Assembly: GCF_014842265.1 (NCBI RefSeq)
Contig: NZ_JACYVI010000006.1
Span: 308,852 to 372,851, forward strand
Source: Pseudomonas sp. CFBP 13711
GTDB taxonomy: Bacteria > Pseudomonadota > Gammaproteobacteria > Pseudomonadales > Pseudomonadaceae
Length of the DNA stretch: 64,000 bases
Reading direction: 5' to 3'
Part shown: positions 11,331 to 21,107 of the stretch, piece by piece
Numbering within the stretch: position 1 is the stretch's first letter
How the letters are laid out: each line of letters starts with the position of its first letter
Translations under genes and position numbers: made by a program
The notes under the pieces: generated by a model
Told to the model about the DNA's origin: nothing
What the model saw: the letters and a program-made list of their open reading frames with translations, nothing else
Database searches by the model: none

Positions 11331-11900
11331 TCAGAAATGCCGTTCGCGCCCGGCAAACAGGTCGCGTAGATTGCCCCGATGGCGCCAGACGATGAGCAAC
11401 GTCAATACGCTCATCGGCAGCAAAGCGTGGGGTTCCTGCCAGGCAAGCAGCGGAAGGGTGAGCGGCGTGGCAATCAGGGACGCCAACGAGCTGGTGCGAG
11501 TGAGGTAGAACGTCAGCAGCCAGGCGCCTATGGCGAGCAGGGCGGCTGGCGGATACAAGGCCAGCAACATGCCGGCGGCCGTGGCCACGCCCTTGCCGCC
11601 ACGAAAACGGAAGTACAGCGGGAACAGATGCCCCAGCACTGCGCACAGTCCGATCCAGGCCTGCAGGCGTGGGTCGAGGTCCAATCCTCTGGCGATCAGC
11701 ACCGGGATCATGCCTTTGCAGACGTCGCCAATCAGGGTCAGTACCGCGAGTTTCTTGCCGGCCAGGCGCAGCATGTTGGTGGCGCCGGCGTTGCCCGAGC
11801 CACTGGCGCGAGGGTCCGGGCGACCGGTTATGCGGCTGATCAGGATGGCAAAGGACAGCGAACCGAGCAGGTAGGCGAGGACCGCCAGTAACCAAAACAT
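11331..11900 (-). CDS. plsY: Glycerol-3-phosphate acyltransferase PlsY
   Basis: A 189-residue polytopic inner-membrane enzyme that acylates glycerol-3-phosphate from acyl-phosphate, the first step of phospholipid synthesis. The family motif [13 protein letters not shown] is near residue 35 and the [12 protein letters not shown] motif near 100, with five to six hydrophobic helices throughout. The second ATG (11900) is preferred: it has GGAATGG upstream at a usual distance and gives [14 protein letters not shown], whereas the ATG at 11909 has no suitable ribosome-binding site. It is divergent from folB and convergent with tsaD. Confidence 0.95.
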   Translation of the reverse strand: MFWLLAVLAYLLGSLSFAILISRITGRPDPRASGSGNAGATNMLRLAGKKLAVLTLIGDVCKGMIPVLIARGLDLDPRLQAWIGLCAVLGHLFPLYFRFRGGKGVATAAGMLLALYPPAALLAIGAWLLTFYLTRTSSLASLIATPLTLPLLAWQEPHALLPMSVLTLLIVWRHRGNLRDLFAGRERHF

Positions 11901-11974
11901 GCTAACCATTCCGGGCGAGGTTGCCTTGATTCTAACGGCGCATCGCGCCCTTGTCGTGCAGCGGAGAAACAGGC

Positions 11975-12328
11975 TTGGACAGAGTTTTCATTGAGGGTCT
12001 GGAGGTCGATACCGTCATCGGCGCGTACGACTGGGAGCGTGGCATTCGCCAGTGCCTGCGTCTGGACCTGAGTTTTGCCTGGGACAATCGGCCTGCAGCC
12101 GCAGGCGACGACCTGAGCAAGGCGCTCGATTACGCCAGTGTGTCCGCGCGAATTCAGACGTTCGCCGAAGCCTCTCAATTCCAGCTGGTCGAGACCTTTG
12201 CCGAGCGACTCGCCGACGTGCTGATGAGCGAGTTCAACATTCCCTGGCTGCACCTCAAATTGACCAAGCCGGGAGCCGTGCCTGCGGCGAAGGGCGTTGG
12301 GGTGGAGATCGAGCGCGGATGTCGCTGA
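11975..12328 (+). CDS. folB: Dihydroneopterin aldolase
   Basis: A 117-residue folate-pathway enzyme that splits dihydroneopterin to 6-hydroxymethyl-dihydropterin and glycolaldehyde. It shows [20 protein letters not shown] at the N-terminus, catalytic Glu in the first segment, [14 protein letters not shown] in the middle and [20 protein letters not shown] at the end. The start is the TTG at 11975: GGAG lies eight bases upstream and it gives the conserved beginning, while the frame upstream lacks conservation. It overlaps folK by 10 bases, so the next two folate steps are translationally coupled. Confidence 0.94.
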   Translation: MDRVFIEGLEVDTVIGAYDWERGIRQCLRLDLSFAWDNRPAAAGDDLSKALDYASVSARIQTFAEASQFQLVETFAERLADVLMSEFNIPWLHLKLTKPGAVPAAKGVGVEIERGCR

Positions 12329-12846
12329 CACGGATTTTTCTGGGACTGGGCAGCAACATCGAGCGGGAGCGCCATCTGTGCGCTGGCCTCGACGCCCTTG
12401 CCGGCTTTCTGACCGACATGACCTGCTCGCCCGTGTTCGAAAGTCATCCGGTGGGGATCAAGAGCGGGCCGTTTTTCAATCTGGTGGTGTCGGCGCTGAC
12501 CGACCTGCCGCTGACTGAACTGGACCGCCGCCTCAAATTCATCGAAGCCGATAACGGGCGTTATGCCCCTGATCGAAAGGGGCTGCCGCTGGACATCGAC
12601 GTCCTGCTGTATGGCGAACAGGTCGGCAACTTCGACGGCCTGATTCTGCCTCGGGCCGAAATCCTCAAAAACGCGTTCGTGCTGTGGCCGTTGTCACTGA
12701 TCGCGCCGCAACGCCTGCACCCAGATGCCGGCGTGTCATTTGCCCAGCTTTGGGCCGATGCGAACATCGATCAGAAACTCTGGCCGGTTGCCTTCGAATG
12801 GCGCGGCGAGCAACTCACCCCGGCCACCCTGCTGGCTACGATGTAG
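12319..12846 (+). CDS. folK: 2-amino-4-hydroxy-6-hydroxymethyldihydropteridine pyrophosphokinase
   Basis: A 175-residue HPPK that pyrophosphorylates the FolB product using ATP. The N-terminus RIFLGLGSNIERERHL, the SHPVGIKSGPFFNLV segment and the signature RYAPDRKGLPLDIDVLLYG (ATP/Mg site) are all present. The ATG at 12319 lies inside the end of folB. It is convergent with cca, from which it is separated by 49 bases containing four AGCC repeats. Confidence 0.93.
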   Translation: MSLTRIFLGLGSNIERERHLCAGLDALAGFLTDMTCSPVFESHPVGIKSGPFFNLVVSALTDLPLTELDRRLKFIEADNGRYAPDRKGLPLDIDVLLYGEQVGNFDGLILPRAEILKNAFVLWPLSLIAPQRLHPDAGVSFAQLWADANIDQKLWPVAFEWRGEQLTPATLLATM

Positions 12847-12895
12847 CAGCCAGCCAGCCAGCCCGACCGAGCCGCAGCCAAGCCAAGCCAGGGGC

Positions 12896-14125
12896 TTAAA
12901 GCTGATACGACGCCTTGTATACCTTCAGCGTATCCAGCCGCTCCCGCTTAAGCGCCTCGCCCAGTTGCTGGCCCTGAAAACCCTTCTCCAGCAGCGGTTG
13001 CACTGCCACTTGCCGCGCCGCTTCGGCAGCGCCGCGCAGGTACTCGGCTTGCGGATACGTGCGCGACTCAAACCCCTTGCGGCCTCGGGCGTCCATCTCA
13101 CAGGCGGCGATGAATTCCTCGAAGCGCTGCGGGCGGCGATACACGTCAAAGCTCTGCAGCAGATCCAGCAATGTCGAAGGCTTCAGCTCCAGCGCGCGAT
13201 GGCCATGGGTGTGATATTCGCCCACCAGCAGCGCCAGTTCCTGACAGTCCCTTGGCACCTTGAAACGCTGGTTCATTGCCTTGATCGCCTTGAGTCCCTT
13301 GTGCTCATGGGCGATATGCCGCGGCCATTCCTCTTGCGGCGTGAGGCCCTTGCCCAAGTCGTGCAGCAAGCAAGCCCAGCGAACGCTTAGCGGCTGGCGG
13401 TGCAGGGCGGACTGATGCAACACGCTGAGAACGTGCACACCGGTATCGATTTCAGGGTGATGGGCTTCCGGCTGAGGCACGCCAAACAGCGCGTCGACTT
13501 CTGGCATCAGCACGTTCAGGGCGCCGCATTCACGCAGGACTTCGATGAACACCTGCGGCTCTTTTTCCATCAGCGCGCGGGAGATTTCCTTCCAGCTGCG
13601 CTCCGGTGTCAGCGCTTCCAGTTCACCGGAGCCGCTCAGTTGGCGCATCAGTTCGAGGGTTTCCGGGGCGATGGTGAAACCGTCGGGGGCATAGCGCGCG
13701 GCGAAGCGGGCCACGCGCAGGACGCGCAGTGGATCTTCGGCGAACGCGGGGGAAACGTGACGTAATACTCGGGCTTCAAGGTCCTGCTGACCATGATAAG
13801 GATCAGTCAGTTGTCCATTTTTGTCTTCGGCAATGGCATTGATGGTCAGGTCCCGGCGGATCAGGTCTTGCTCAAGTGTGACGTCCGGGTGGGCGTGAAA
13901 AACAAAGCCGCCGTAGCCTTTGCCGGTCTTGCGTTCGGTGCGGGCCAGTGCGTACTCCTCACCGGTCAGCGGATGCAGGAAAACGGGGAAATCCGTTCCC
14001 ACCGGGCGGTAGCCCTTGACCAGCATCTCTTCGGTCGACGCACCCACTACTACCCAGTCAATGTCAGTGACCGGTTTGCCAAGCAGGCGATCGCGTACCG
14101 CGCCGCCAACTTTATAAATCTGCAT
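12896..14125 (-). CDS. cca: Multifunctional CCA-adding tRNA nucleotidyltransferase
   Basis: A 409-residue class II CCA-adding enzyme that builds or repairs the 3'-CCA of tRNA. It begins [16 protein letters not shown], with the GGxxR motif and the DIDWVVVG catalytic aspartates (~21-23). [12 protein letters not shown] is the nucleotide-binding segment, and an HD domain (CLLHDLGKG, near 255) gives the extra phosphohydrolase activity of the E. coli-type enzyme. The Shine-Dalgarno GGAGGC lies six bases before the ATG and is inside a long inverted repeat (14131-14180). Confidence 0.97.
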   Translation of the reverse strand: MQIYKVGGAVRDRLLGKPVTDIDWVVVGASTEEMLVKGYRPVGTDFPVFLHPLTGEEYALARTERKTGKGYGGFVFHAHPDVTLEQDLIRRDLTINAIAEDKNGQLTDPYHGQQDLEARVLRHVSPAFAEDPLRVLRVARFAARYAPDGFTIAPETLELMRQLSGSGELEALTPERSWKEISRALMEKEPQVFIEVLRECGALNVLMPEVDALFGVPQPEAHHPEIDTGVHVLSVLHQSALHRQPLSVRWACLLHDLGKGLTPQEEWPRHIAHEHKGLKAIKAMNQRFKVPRDCQELALLVGEYHTHGHRALELKPSTLLDLLQSFDVYRRPQRFEEFIAACEMDARGRKGFESRTYPQAEYLRGAAEAARQVAVQPLLEKGFQGQQLGEALKRERLDTLKVYKASYQL

Positions 14126-14180
14126 AAAAAAGCCTCCGTGAGGGCGACAGGATAAACCTTAAGTCGCGATCGCGGAGGCT
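14125..14180 (-). promoter_or_regulatory. Hairpin plus U6 tract directly before the cca start, containing its Shine-Dalgarno
   Basis: On the minus strand AGCCTCCG (14180-14173) pairs with CGGAGGCT (14138-14131). An inner GCGAC/GTCGC stem and a 14-base loop complete it, followed at once by TTTTTT and then the cca ATG. It looks like an intrinsic terminator for the prkA-yeaH-spoVR transcript, yet its 3' arm is the cca ribosome-binding site. Confidence 0.6.
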
Positions 14181-14195
14181 GGAAACGCTCATGGT

Positions 14196-15758
14196 TTATA
14201 AGTGGACGACCGCCAGGTCCAGCCGGGGATATTCACTGTCAGCGTGTTCGCTTCTCGGCGGCACATGGTGGACTTTCATCACTTGGTCGCCTTGCAGCGT
14301 TTCCAGATGGATATCAAAACCCCACAACCGATGCAGGTGTTTCAGCACCTCATCCGTCGAATCGCCCAAGGGTTTGCGGTCGTGCTGTTGATGACGAAGG
14401 GTCAGGGAGCGGTCGCCGCGCCGGTCAATGCTGTAGATCTGCACGTTGGGTTCGCGGTTGCCGAGGTTATATTGCGCGGCGAGAGTTTCACGAATCACCT
14501 TGTAGCCGGTTTCATCGTGGATGGCGGGCACGAGGAGATCGTCCTTCTGGTCATCGTCGAGGATGCTGAACAACTTCAGGTCACGGATCACCTTGGGCGA
14601 CAGGTACTGCAGGATGAAGCTCTCATCCTTGAAGCTGCTCATCGCAAACTTCACAGCCGTCAGCCAGTCGGTGCCGGCCAGATCGGGAAACCAGTGGCGG
14701 TCTTCCTCGGTCGGGTGCTCGCACATCCGCCGGATGTCCTGATACATGGCAAAGCCCAGCGTGTAGGGATTGATACCGCTGTAGTACGGACTGTCGAAGC
14801 CCGGCTGGTAGACGACACTGGTATGAGAGGTCAGGAATTCGAGCATGAAGCCGTCAGTCACCAGCCCCTCGTCGTACAGATCGTTCATGAGCGTGTAATG
14901 CCAGAACGTTGCCCAGCCCTCGTTCATCACTTGGGTCTGCCGCTGCGGGTAGAAATACTGGGCGATCTTGCGCACGATACGCACCACTTCACGCTGCCAG
15001 GGCTCCAGCAACGGGGCGTGCTTTTCGATGAAGTAAAGGATGTTTTCCTGGGGCTCGGCGGGGAAGCGCGAGAAGTCCTCTTTGTCGTTCTTGCTCGCAC
15101 TTTTCGGAATCGTACGCCACAGATCGTTGATCTGCTTCTGCAGGTGCTCTTCCCGGTCCTTCATGCGGCGGCGTTCTTCCTCCGCCGAAATCGGATAGGG
15201 CCGCTTGTAGCGATCGACGCCGTAGTTCATCAGCGCGTGGCAGGAATCCAGCAGATCCTCGACCGCATCGATCCCGTGGCGCTCTTCACACTGCATGATG
15301 TACTGCTTGGCGAAGACGAGGTAATCGATGATTGAACTGGCGTCGGTCCAGGTGCGGAACAGGTAATTGCCCTTGAAGAAGCTGTTATGCCCATAGCAGG
15401 CGTGGGCCACGACCAGCGCCTGCATGCAGATGGTGTTCTCTTCCATCAGATAGGCGATGCACGGGTCGGAGTTGATGACGATCTCGTAGGCCAGACCCAT
15501 CTGGCCCCGCGAGTAGGATTTTTCCGTGCTGAGGAAGTGCTTGCCGTAGGACCAATGGTGATAACCCAAGGGCATGCCGACAGACGCATAGGCGTCCATC
15601 ATCTGCTCGGCGGTGATCACCTCGATCTGGTTGGGGTAAGTGTCCAGCGCATAACGTTCGGCAATGCGGCTGATCTCCCGGTCGTAGGCCTGGATCAGTT
15701 CGAACGTCCACTCTGAACCCGTGGAGAGGGGTTGGCGCTTCTGCTCTCTAGCGGTCAT
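14196..15758 (-). CDS. SpoVR family protein (YcgB-like)
   Basis: A 520-residue soluble SpoVR/YcgB protein. The C-terminal half carries conserved family segments such as [20 protein letters not shown] (near 285) and [20 protein letters not shown] (near 340). The molecular role is not established. In gamma-proteobacteria it travels with PrkA (YeaG) and YeaH and belongs to the starvation/sporulation-like stress response. Its start overlaps the stop of the DUF444 gene by four bases, and it is the last gene of that operon. Confidence 0.92.
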   Translation of the reverse strand: MTAREQKRQPLSTGSEWTFELIQAYDREISRIAERYALDTYPNQIEVITAEQMMDAYASVGMPLGYHHWSYGKHFLSTEKSYSRGQMGLAYEIVINSDPCIAYLMEENTICMQALVVAHACYGHNSFFKGNYLFRTWTDASSIIDYLVFAKQYIMQCEERHGIDAVEDLLDSCHALMNYGVDRYKRPYPISAEEERRRMKDREEHLQKQINDLWRTIPKSASKNDKEDFSRFPAEPQENILYFIEKHAPLLEPWQREVVRIVRKIAQYFYPQRQTQVMNEGWATFWHYTLMNDLYDEGLVTDGFMLEFLTSHTSVVYQPGFDSPYYSGINPYTLGFAMYQDIRRMCEHPTEEDRHWFPDLAGTDWLTAVKFAMSSFKDESFILQYLSPKVIRDLKLFSILDDDQKDDLLVPAIHDETGYKVIRETLAAQYNLGNREPNVQIYSIDRRGDRSLTLRHQQHDRKPLGDSTDEVLKHLHRLWGFDIHLETLQGDQVMKVHHVPPRSEHADSEYPRLDLAVVHL

Positions 15759-17026
15759 GTCACTAACCTGCGCTGGAAGAGTTCACGGAACACCGGATAG
15801 ATATCACCGGCAGAGACCAGCTGCTGCTGGGCGAACGTGTCGGCGAAGGCTTCGCCGATGCGTTCGTATTCGAACCACAGCGCCTGATGCTCGCGCGGGG
15901 TAATTTCGACGTAGGTGTAGTACTGCACGAACGGCATGATCTGTTTGATCAGGATATCGCGGCAAATGGGCGAGTCATCGTTCCAGTTGTCGCCGTCCGA
16001 GGCCTGGGCTGCGTAGATATTCCATTCGTTGGTGGGGTAGCGCTCGGCCATGATTTCCTGCATCAGCTTCAATGCGCTGGAAACGATGGTGCCGCCGGTT
16101 TCCCGTGAATAGAAAAACTCCTCTTCGTCGACTTCCCGCGCACTGGTGTGGTGGCGGATGAAGACGACTTCGATTTTGTCGTAGTTACGCTTGAGGAACA
16201 GATACAGCAGGATGAAAAAGCGCTTGGCGATGTCCTTGGTGGCCTGGGTCATCGACCCGGAAACGTCCATCAGACAGAACATCACGGCTTTGGAGCTGGG
16301 GTTCGGCTGTTTGACCAGCAGGTTGTATTTGAGGTCGAAGGTGTCCAGATACGGGACGCGACGAATGCGCGCCTGAAGTTTTGCGGCCTCGATTTCCAGC
16401 TCCTGGATGTCGCCGAAGTTGTCGGGCTCCTCGATCCTCAGGCGTTCCAGTTCAGCCTGCACCTGGCGCAGCTTGGCCCTGCTGCTGCCGGACAGCGCGA
16501 TACGCCGTGCATGTGCCGAGCGCAATGTGCGGATGATGTTGATGCGTGACGGGTTGCCTTCGTTACTGATGCCCGCGCGAACGGTCTTGAACGTGTCAGT
16601 GCCGCTCAGGTTGCGCTTGACCAGATTGGGCAGCTCCAGATCCTCGAACATGAATTCGAGAAACTCTTCCTGAGTGATCTGGAACACGAACTCATCCATG
16701 CCCTCGCCGGAGTTGCCCGCCTTGCCAGGCCCTTTGCCACCGCCGCCACCTTGCGGGCGTGCGATGTGCTCACCGGTGGTGAACTCTTTGTTACCCGGAT
16801 GAACAACCGTTTGCTTGCCGCCGCGACCATGGTGCAACACCGGTTCGTCGATATCCCGCCCCGGAATACTGATCTGTTCGCCGTGCTCCATATCGGTAAT
16901 GGAGCGCCGGCTGACGGCTTCTTCAACTGCCTTCTTGATGTGGTCACGATAACGGCGAAGAAAGCGCTGCCGATTCACCGTGCTCTTGTTCTTCCCATTG
17001 AGACGTCGGTCGATCACATAGCTCAT
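15755..17026 (-). CDS. DUF444 family protein (YeaH/YhbH), von Willebrand factor A-like
   Basis: A 423-residue YeaH-type protein with a basic N-terminus ([29 protein letters not shown]) and a Gly-rich [16 protein letters not shown] segment near 95. A C-terminal VWA-like fold has the metal-site-like motif [15 protein letters not shown] near 250. It is the partner of PrkA kinase in the conserved prkA-yeaH-spoVR cluster; the operon is sigma-S dependent in E. coli. GGAGGGG lies just before the ATG. A 116-base gap to prkA holds an intergenic repeat. Confidence 0.93.
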   Translation of the reverse strand: MSYVIDRRLNGKNKSTVNRQRFLRRYRDHIKKAVEEAVSRRSITDMEHGEQISIPGRDIDEPVLHHGRGGKQTVVHPGNKEFTTGEHIARPQGGGGGKGPGKAGNSGEGMDEFVFQITQEEFLEFMFEDLELPNLVKRNLSGTDTFKTVRAGISNEGNPSRINIIRTLRSAHARRIALSGSSRAKLRQVQAELERLRIEEPDNFGDIQELEIEAAKLQARIRRVPYLDTFDLKYNLLVKQPNPSSKAVMFCLMDVSGSMTQATKDIAKRFFILLYLFLKRNYDKIEVVFIRHHTSAREVDEEEFFYSRETGGTIVSSALKLMQEIMAERYPTNEWNIYAAQASDGDNWNDDSPICRDILIKQIMPFVQYYTYVEITPREHQALWFEYERIGEAFADTFAQQQLVSAGDIYPVFRELFQRRLVT

Positions 17027-17040
17027 AGGCCCCTCCGGGG

Positions 17041-17142
17041 AGCTTCAAGTTGTGAGCCGCAAGCTGCGAGTAGAGGCGGTTATCCGGATAGCAGATGACG
17101 CGCTTTCTTCCTGCAGCCTGTGGCTTGACGCTTGCAGCTGCC
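17041..17142. repeat. Intergenic inverted repeat, GCTTGCAGCTTG type (copy 1)
   Basis: Between prkA and yeaH. The left part (CTTCAAGTTGTGAGCCGCAA) and right part (CCTGTGGCTTGACGCTTGCA) are partly inverted and match the element at 59161-59228, with a different central segment. It is imperfect, transcribed within the operon and likely to fold. Confidence 0.5.
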
Positions 17143-19065
17143 TTACTGCGATTTCCGGACCCGTAGGTACCATTCGGAAAGAAGCCTTACCTGTTTATCG
17201 GTGTAGCCCCGCTCGACCATTCGTGTGACAAAGTCGTTGTGCTTCTGCTGGTCCTCTTTGCTGGCCTTGGCGTTGAAACTGATGACAGGCAGCAGGTCTT
17301 CGGTGTTCGAGAACATTTTCTTCTCGATCACCACCCGCAGCTTCTCGTAGCTCAGCCAGGTCGGGTTCTTGCCGTTGTTGTTGGCGCGGGCTCGCAGCAC
17401 GAAGTTGACGATCTCGTTGCGGAAGTCTTTCGGGTTACTGATGCCAGCCGGTTTTTCGATCTTCTCCAGTTCCTCGTTCAGCGCCACGCGATTGAGGATC
17501 TCGCCGGTCTCCGGATCACGGTATTCCTGATCCTGAATCCAGAAGTCCGCGTACAGCACGTAGCGGTCAAAAATGTTTTGGCCGTACTCGCTGTAGGACT
17601 CGAGGTACGCAGTCTGGATTTCCTTGCCGATGAACTCGATGTAGCGCGGCGCCAGGTATTCCTTGATGAAGCGCAGATACCGCTCGCGGGTTTCGGCCTG
17701 GAACTGCTCCTGCTCGATCTGTTGCTCCAGCACGTACAGCAAATGGACCGGGTTGGCGGCGATCTCATGGGGGTCGAAGTTGAAAACCTTCGACAAGATC
17801 TTGAACGCGAACCGGGTCGAGAGTCCGTTCATGCCTTCGTCGACACCGGCGCTGTCGCGGTATTCCTGAATCGACTTGGCTTTTGGATCGGTGTCCTTGA
17901 GGTTCTCGCCGTCGTAGACCCTCATCTTCGAATAGATGTTGGAGTTGTCCGGCTCTTTAAGCCGCGACAGCACGGTGAACTGCGCGAGCATTTTCAGCGT
18001 GTCCGGCGCGCAGTGGGCTTTGGCCAGCGAACTGTTGAACAGCAACTTGTCGTAAATCTTGATCTCGTCACTGACACGCAGGCAGTACGGCACCTTCACG
18101 ATGTAAATCCGGTCGATGAAGGCTTCGTTGTTCTTGTTGTTGCGGAAGCTGTGCCATTCCGATTCGTTGGAGTGGGCCAGCAAAATACCGGTGAACGGAA
18201 TCGCGCCCAGGCCTTCGGTACTGTTGTAGTTACCTTCCTGGGTGGCGGTCAGCAATGGGTGAAGCACCTTGATCGGCGCCTTGAACATTTCCACGAATTC
18301 CATCAGGCCCTGGTTGGCCCGGCACAGCGCGCCCGAATAGCTGTAAGCGTCGGCGTCGTTCTGTGGGTATTCCTCAAGCTTGCGGATATCGACCTTACCC
18401 ACCAGCGCCGAGATGTCCTGGTTGTTCTCGTCGCCGGGCTCGGTTTTGGCGACGGCGATCTGGTTGAGAATGGAAGGGTAGAGTTTCACCACTTTGAACT
18501 GACTGATGTCGCCGCCGAATTCGGCCAGTCGCTTGGTCGCCCATGGCGACATGATGGTGTTCAGGTACCGGCGCGGGATGCCGTAGTCCTCTTCGAGGAT
18601 CGTCCCGTCTTCGGTGGGTTTGAACAGGCCCAAAGGGGATTCGAAAACCGGGGACCCTTTGATGGCGTAGAACGGTACTTTTTCGACCAGCGTTTTGAGT
18701 TTTTCAGCCAGGGACGACTTGCCGCCGCCTACCGGGCCGAGCAGGTAAAGAATCTGTTTCTTCTCTTCCAGGCCTTGGGCGGCGTGGCGGAAGTACGAGA
18801 CGATTTGCTCGATGCAGTCCTCCATGCCATGGAAATCCTCAAACGCCGGATAGCGCCGGATGACCTTGTTGGAGAAGATTCTGGACAGCCTGGAGTTGGT
18901 CGACGTGTCGAACAACTCGGGCTCACCGATGGCCATCAGCAGACGTTCTGCGGCGGAAGCGTATGCGCTGCGATCGGTTTTGCAGAGCTCGAGATACTCC
19001 TGTAGCGAGAGCTCTTCCTGCCGTGTCGATTCAAAGCGTTGTTGGAAGTGGCTAAAAATACTCAT
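17143..19065 (-). CDS. prkA: PrkA family serine protein kinase (YeaG)
   Basis: A 640-residue AAA-like serine kinase/ATPase. The Walker A motif GPVGGGKSSLAEKL lies near residue 110, with the PrkA AAA domain over the first ~360 residues and the kinase-like C-terminal region after it. Start at 19065 (MSIFSHFQQRFE), with GAGG seven bases upstream; the frame is open to 19155 but that extension is not family-like. It heads the prkA-yeaH-spoVR operon, associated in E. coli and Pseudomonas with stationary-phase and nitrogen-starvation survival. Confidence 0.95.
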   Translation of the reverse strand: MSIFSHFQQRFESTRQEELSLQEYLELCKTDRSAYASAAERLLMAIGEPELFDTSTNSRLSRIFSNKVIRRYPAFEDFHGMEDCIEQIVSYFRHAAQGLEEKKQILYLLGPVGGGKSSLAEKLKTLVEKVPFYAIKGSPVFESPLGLFKPTEDGTILEEDYGIPRRYLNTIMSPWATKRLAEFGGDISQFKVVKLYPSILNQIAVAKTEPGDENNQDISALVGKVDIRKLEEYPQNDADAYSYSGALCRANQGLMEFVEMFKAPIKVLHPLLTATQEGNYNSTEGLGAIPFTGILLAHSNESEWHSFRNNKNNEAFIDRIYIVKVPYCLRVSDEIKIYDKLLFNSSLAKAHCAPDTLKMLAQFTVLSRLKEPDNSNIYSKMRVYDGENLKDTDPKAKSIQEYRDSAGVDEGMNGLSTRFAFKILSKVFNFDPHEIAANPVHLLYVLEQQIEQEQFQAETRERYLRFIKEYLAPRYIEFIGKEIQTAYLESYSEYGQNIFDRYVLYADFWIQDQEYRDPETGEILNRVALNEELEKIEKPAGISNPKDFRNEIVNFVLRARANNNGKNPTWLSYEKLRVVIEKKMFSNTEDLLPVISFNAKASKEDQQKHNDFVTRMVERGYTDKQVRLLSEWYLRVRKSQ

Positions 19066-19160
19066 GACGTCACCTCGCTCGATACGTGGAGCCGGCGGCG
19101 GATCGTCAGTTGATGCTGGATGGAAGCCGATCACGCGGCTGCCATTACCCCCCAAACACC

Positions 19161-19201
19161 ATAAAAGTAGCTACCGATGACCCACGCGCCGGTGTACCGG
19201 C
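19161..19201 (-). promoter_or_regulatory. Candidate sigma-S-like promoter and dyad upstream of prkA
   Basis: On the minus strand GCTACTTTTAT (19171-19161) partly matches the sigma-S extended -10 pattern and would give a leader of about 90 bases. A GCCGGT-N2-ACCGGC dyad (19188-19201) lies just upstream of it. Suggested by sequence only. Confidence 0.3.
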
Positions 19202-19352
19202 TCTCCCCTGATTCGGATGGCCTGAGGCTAAGAGTAGTTCGGATTCGGGCACAGAAAGAAGCAATGGGGATGAAGACGGCATACCCGTTCGTCAGATGAG
19301 GGCGCGAGCCCGCGTAGGACGCGGGATAGCGGCCAGCAAAAATATTTTTCGA

Positions 19353-19673
19353 TCAGCCTTGCGTGGTTTCAGCAGGGAATTGGGTTTTCCACAACTCGAA
19401 ACCGCCATCCATGCTGTAGACCTCGGAGAAGCCCTGACCTACAAGATAGGCCGCTGCGCTCTGACTGGAGTTGCCGTGATAGCAGAGGACGACCAACGGT
19501 TTGTCCAGATCGGCCTGACGGATGAAGTCGGCGATGGAGTGATTGTCGAGATGATGGGAATCCGGAATGTGCTGGGACGCGTAGGTCTGCGCGTCACGTA
19601 CGTCCACCAGTACCGCGCCTTGTTCGCGCAGGGCATGGACTTGTTCGGGTGAAATGCGTTTGAAGTCAGTCAT
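19353..19673 (-). CDS. glpE: Thiosulfate sulfurtransferase GlpE
   Basis: A 106-residue single-domain rhodanese. The active loop [11 protein letters not shown] (Cys near 64) matches E. coli GlpE, and [20 protein letters not shown] gives the rhodanese CH2A-type region. It transfers sulfane sulfur from thiosulfate to acceptors such as cyanide or thioredoxin. It lies 55 bases after apaH on the same strand and is likely the last gene of the lptD...apaH series. Confidence 0.94.
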   Translation of the reverse strand: MTDFKRISPEQVHALREQGAVLVDVRDAQTYASQHIPDSHHLDNHSIADFIRQADLDKPLVVLCYHGNSSQSAAAYLVGQGFSEVYSMDGGFELWKTQFPAETTQG

Positions 19674-19728
19674 GGCTCGGGCTCCTGGGCCGTCGGGTCC
19701 TCGAACGGTCGAGAACGTAGTGAGATCT

Positions 19729-20610
19729 TTACTGCTGCAGCGGAATTGGCTCGCTGAGGGGGGTTAGCGCAGGGGCGGGTACCTTTGCGTTGCCGCGCTC
19801 GTCGCAGTCGCAACGGATCAGCGCGCGAGTGTCGACGTTGAGCAGCGTCATGGCGCCGCCCCAGACACAGCCCGTGTCCAGCGCATACACCCCGGGCTCG
19901 TCACATCGGCCTTCAAGTGCGGCCCAGTGACCAAAAATGATACCGACGCCTTTGGTCTTGCGCTCCTTGTGCTTGAACCACGGCGCGTAACCCGCCGGCG
20001 CACTGTCGAGGCCTTCCTTGCTCTTGAGGTCGAGCTTGCCATCGCTGGTGCAAAAACGCATGCGGGTGAAGTAATTGGTGATCACACGCAGCCGGGTGAC
20101 GCCCTGCAGGTCTTTGTCCCACTTGGCAGGCTCGTTGCCGTACATGCCGTCGAGAAAAGGCTCGAAGCGATTGTCATCGCGCAATGCCTCTTCCACCTCT
20201 TCGGCGCAGCGCAGAGCTTTCTTCAGCGTCCATTGCGGCGGAATCCCTGCGTGCACCAGTGCGATGTCGCGTTCGGCGTCGTAATGCATCAGCTTCTGTT
20301 GGCGCAACCAGTCGAGCAGCACGACGGCGTCTGGCGCTTCCAGAATCTCCCGCAACGTGTCGCCTTTCTTCAAGCGCTCGATATTGCGGCCGGCCGCCAG
20401 CAGGTGCAGGTCGTGATTGCCCAGCACGCAGACGATCGAGTCGCGCATGGCGTAGAGATAGCGCAGGGTTTCCAGTGACTGTGGACCTCGGTTGACGAGG
20501 TCGCCGACCAGCCAGAGCGTGTCTTTGCCGGGCTCGAATGCAACGCGTTCGAGCAGGCACTTCAGCGGTTCAAGGCAGCCTTGCAGGTCGCCGACTGCGT
20601 AGACCGCCAT
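19729..20610 (-). CDS. apaH: Symmetrical bis(5'-nucleosyl)-tetraphosphatase
   Basis: A 293-residue metallophosphatase that hydrolyses Ap4A to two ADP and can remove Np4 caps from RNA. The phosphoesterase motifs are in order: GDLQGC (D8), GDLVNRGP (~37), GNHD (~65) and the later His motifs VHAGIPPQW and GHWAALEG. Its ATG shares one base with the apaG stop, so the two are coupled. Confidence 0.97.
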   Translation of the reverse strand: MAVYAVGDLQGCLEPLKCLLERVAFEPGKDTLWLVGDLVNRGPQSLETLRYLYAMRDSIVCVLGNHDLHLLAAGRNIERLKKGDTLREILEAPDAVVLLDWLRQQKLMHYDAERDIALVHAGIPPQWTLKKALRCAEEVEEALRDDNRFEPFLDGMYGNEPAKWDKDLQGVTRLRVITNYFTRMRFCTSDGKLDLKSKEGLDSAPAGYAPWFKHKERKTKGVGIIFGHWAALEGRCDEPGVYALDTGCVWGGAMTLLNVDTRALIRCDCDERGNAKVPAPALTPLSEPIPLQQ

Positions 20611-20990
20611 CAGTGAAGCGCCCCCGGGACGGCCAGACGGAACGGAGCGATGACAGCATCGAAGCGCTTGCCGTCTTCGGCGAGCATTTGATAAGTGCCC
20701 TGCATGTTGCCCACCTTGGTGGTCATCACGGTGCCGCTGGTGTAGGTGTGGCTTTGTCCCGGCTGGATCAGCGGCTGCTGTCCCACAACGCCGTCGCCGC
20801 GCACCTCTTCAACCTGACCGTCGCCGTCGGTAATCACCCAATGACGTGACAGCAACTTGGCTGGCAACTCGCCGTTGTTCTGCACGGTGATGGTGTAGGC
20901 GAAGGCGAAGCGGTTTTGCTCAGGCTGAGACTGTTCGGCTAGGAATCGGGTCTCGACGCTGACGTCGACCTGGTAACGAGAATCAGACAT
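20610..20990 (-). CDS. apaG: ApaG protein (Co2+/Mg2+ efflux-associated)
   Basis: A 126-residue single ApaG/DUF525 domain with a fibronectin III-like fold ([23 protein letters not shown]..., [19 protein letters not shown]). The family is linked to divalent-metal resistance in Salmonella (CorD), but the molecular role is unsettled. Located between rsmA and apaH as in enterobacteria. Confidence 0.95.
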   Translation of the reverse strand: MSDSRYQVDVSVETRFLAEQSQPEQNRFAFAYTITVQNNGELPAKLLSRHWVITDGDGQVEEVRGDGVVGQQPLIQPGQSHTYTSGTVMTTKVGNMQGTYQMLAEDGKRFDAVIAPFRLAVPGALH

Positions 20991-21052
20991 GCAAGAGGCC
21001 TTAGAAGCGAAAGCGGAAATAGCCGGAAGTCGTCCGGTTGGAAATCAGTCTA

Positions 21053-21099
21053 GGACATGTCACGGATAAAGACCGATGAGGCTTTGACCGGACATGTCC
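21053..21099 (-). repeat. Inverted repeat between rsmA and apaG
   Basis: GGACATGTC (21053-21061) pairs with GACATGTCC (21091-21099) across a 29-base loop, in the 117-base gap of the operon and with no following U tract. Confidence 0.5.
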
Positions 21100-21107
21100 C
21101 GAGAAAG

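Noticed and set aside
12848..12863. Four AGCC repeats between folK and cca as a phase-variable tract
   Set aside because: It lies between two convergent stop codons, so length change would not alter either protein; probably neutral.
17239..19005. A 588-codon plus-strand reading frame opposite prkA
   Set aside because: It lies wholly antisense to a well-conserved kinase gene and its composition is what a third-codon GC bias yields in that frame; no domain or ribosome-binding site is seen.
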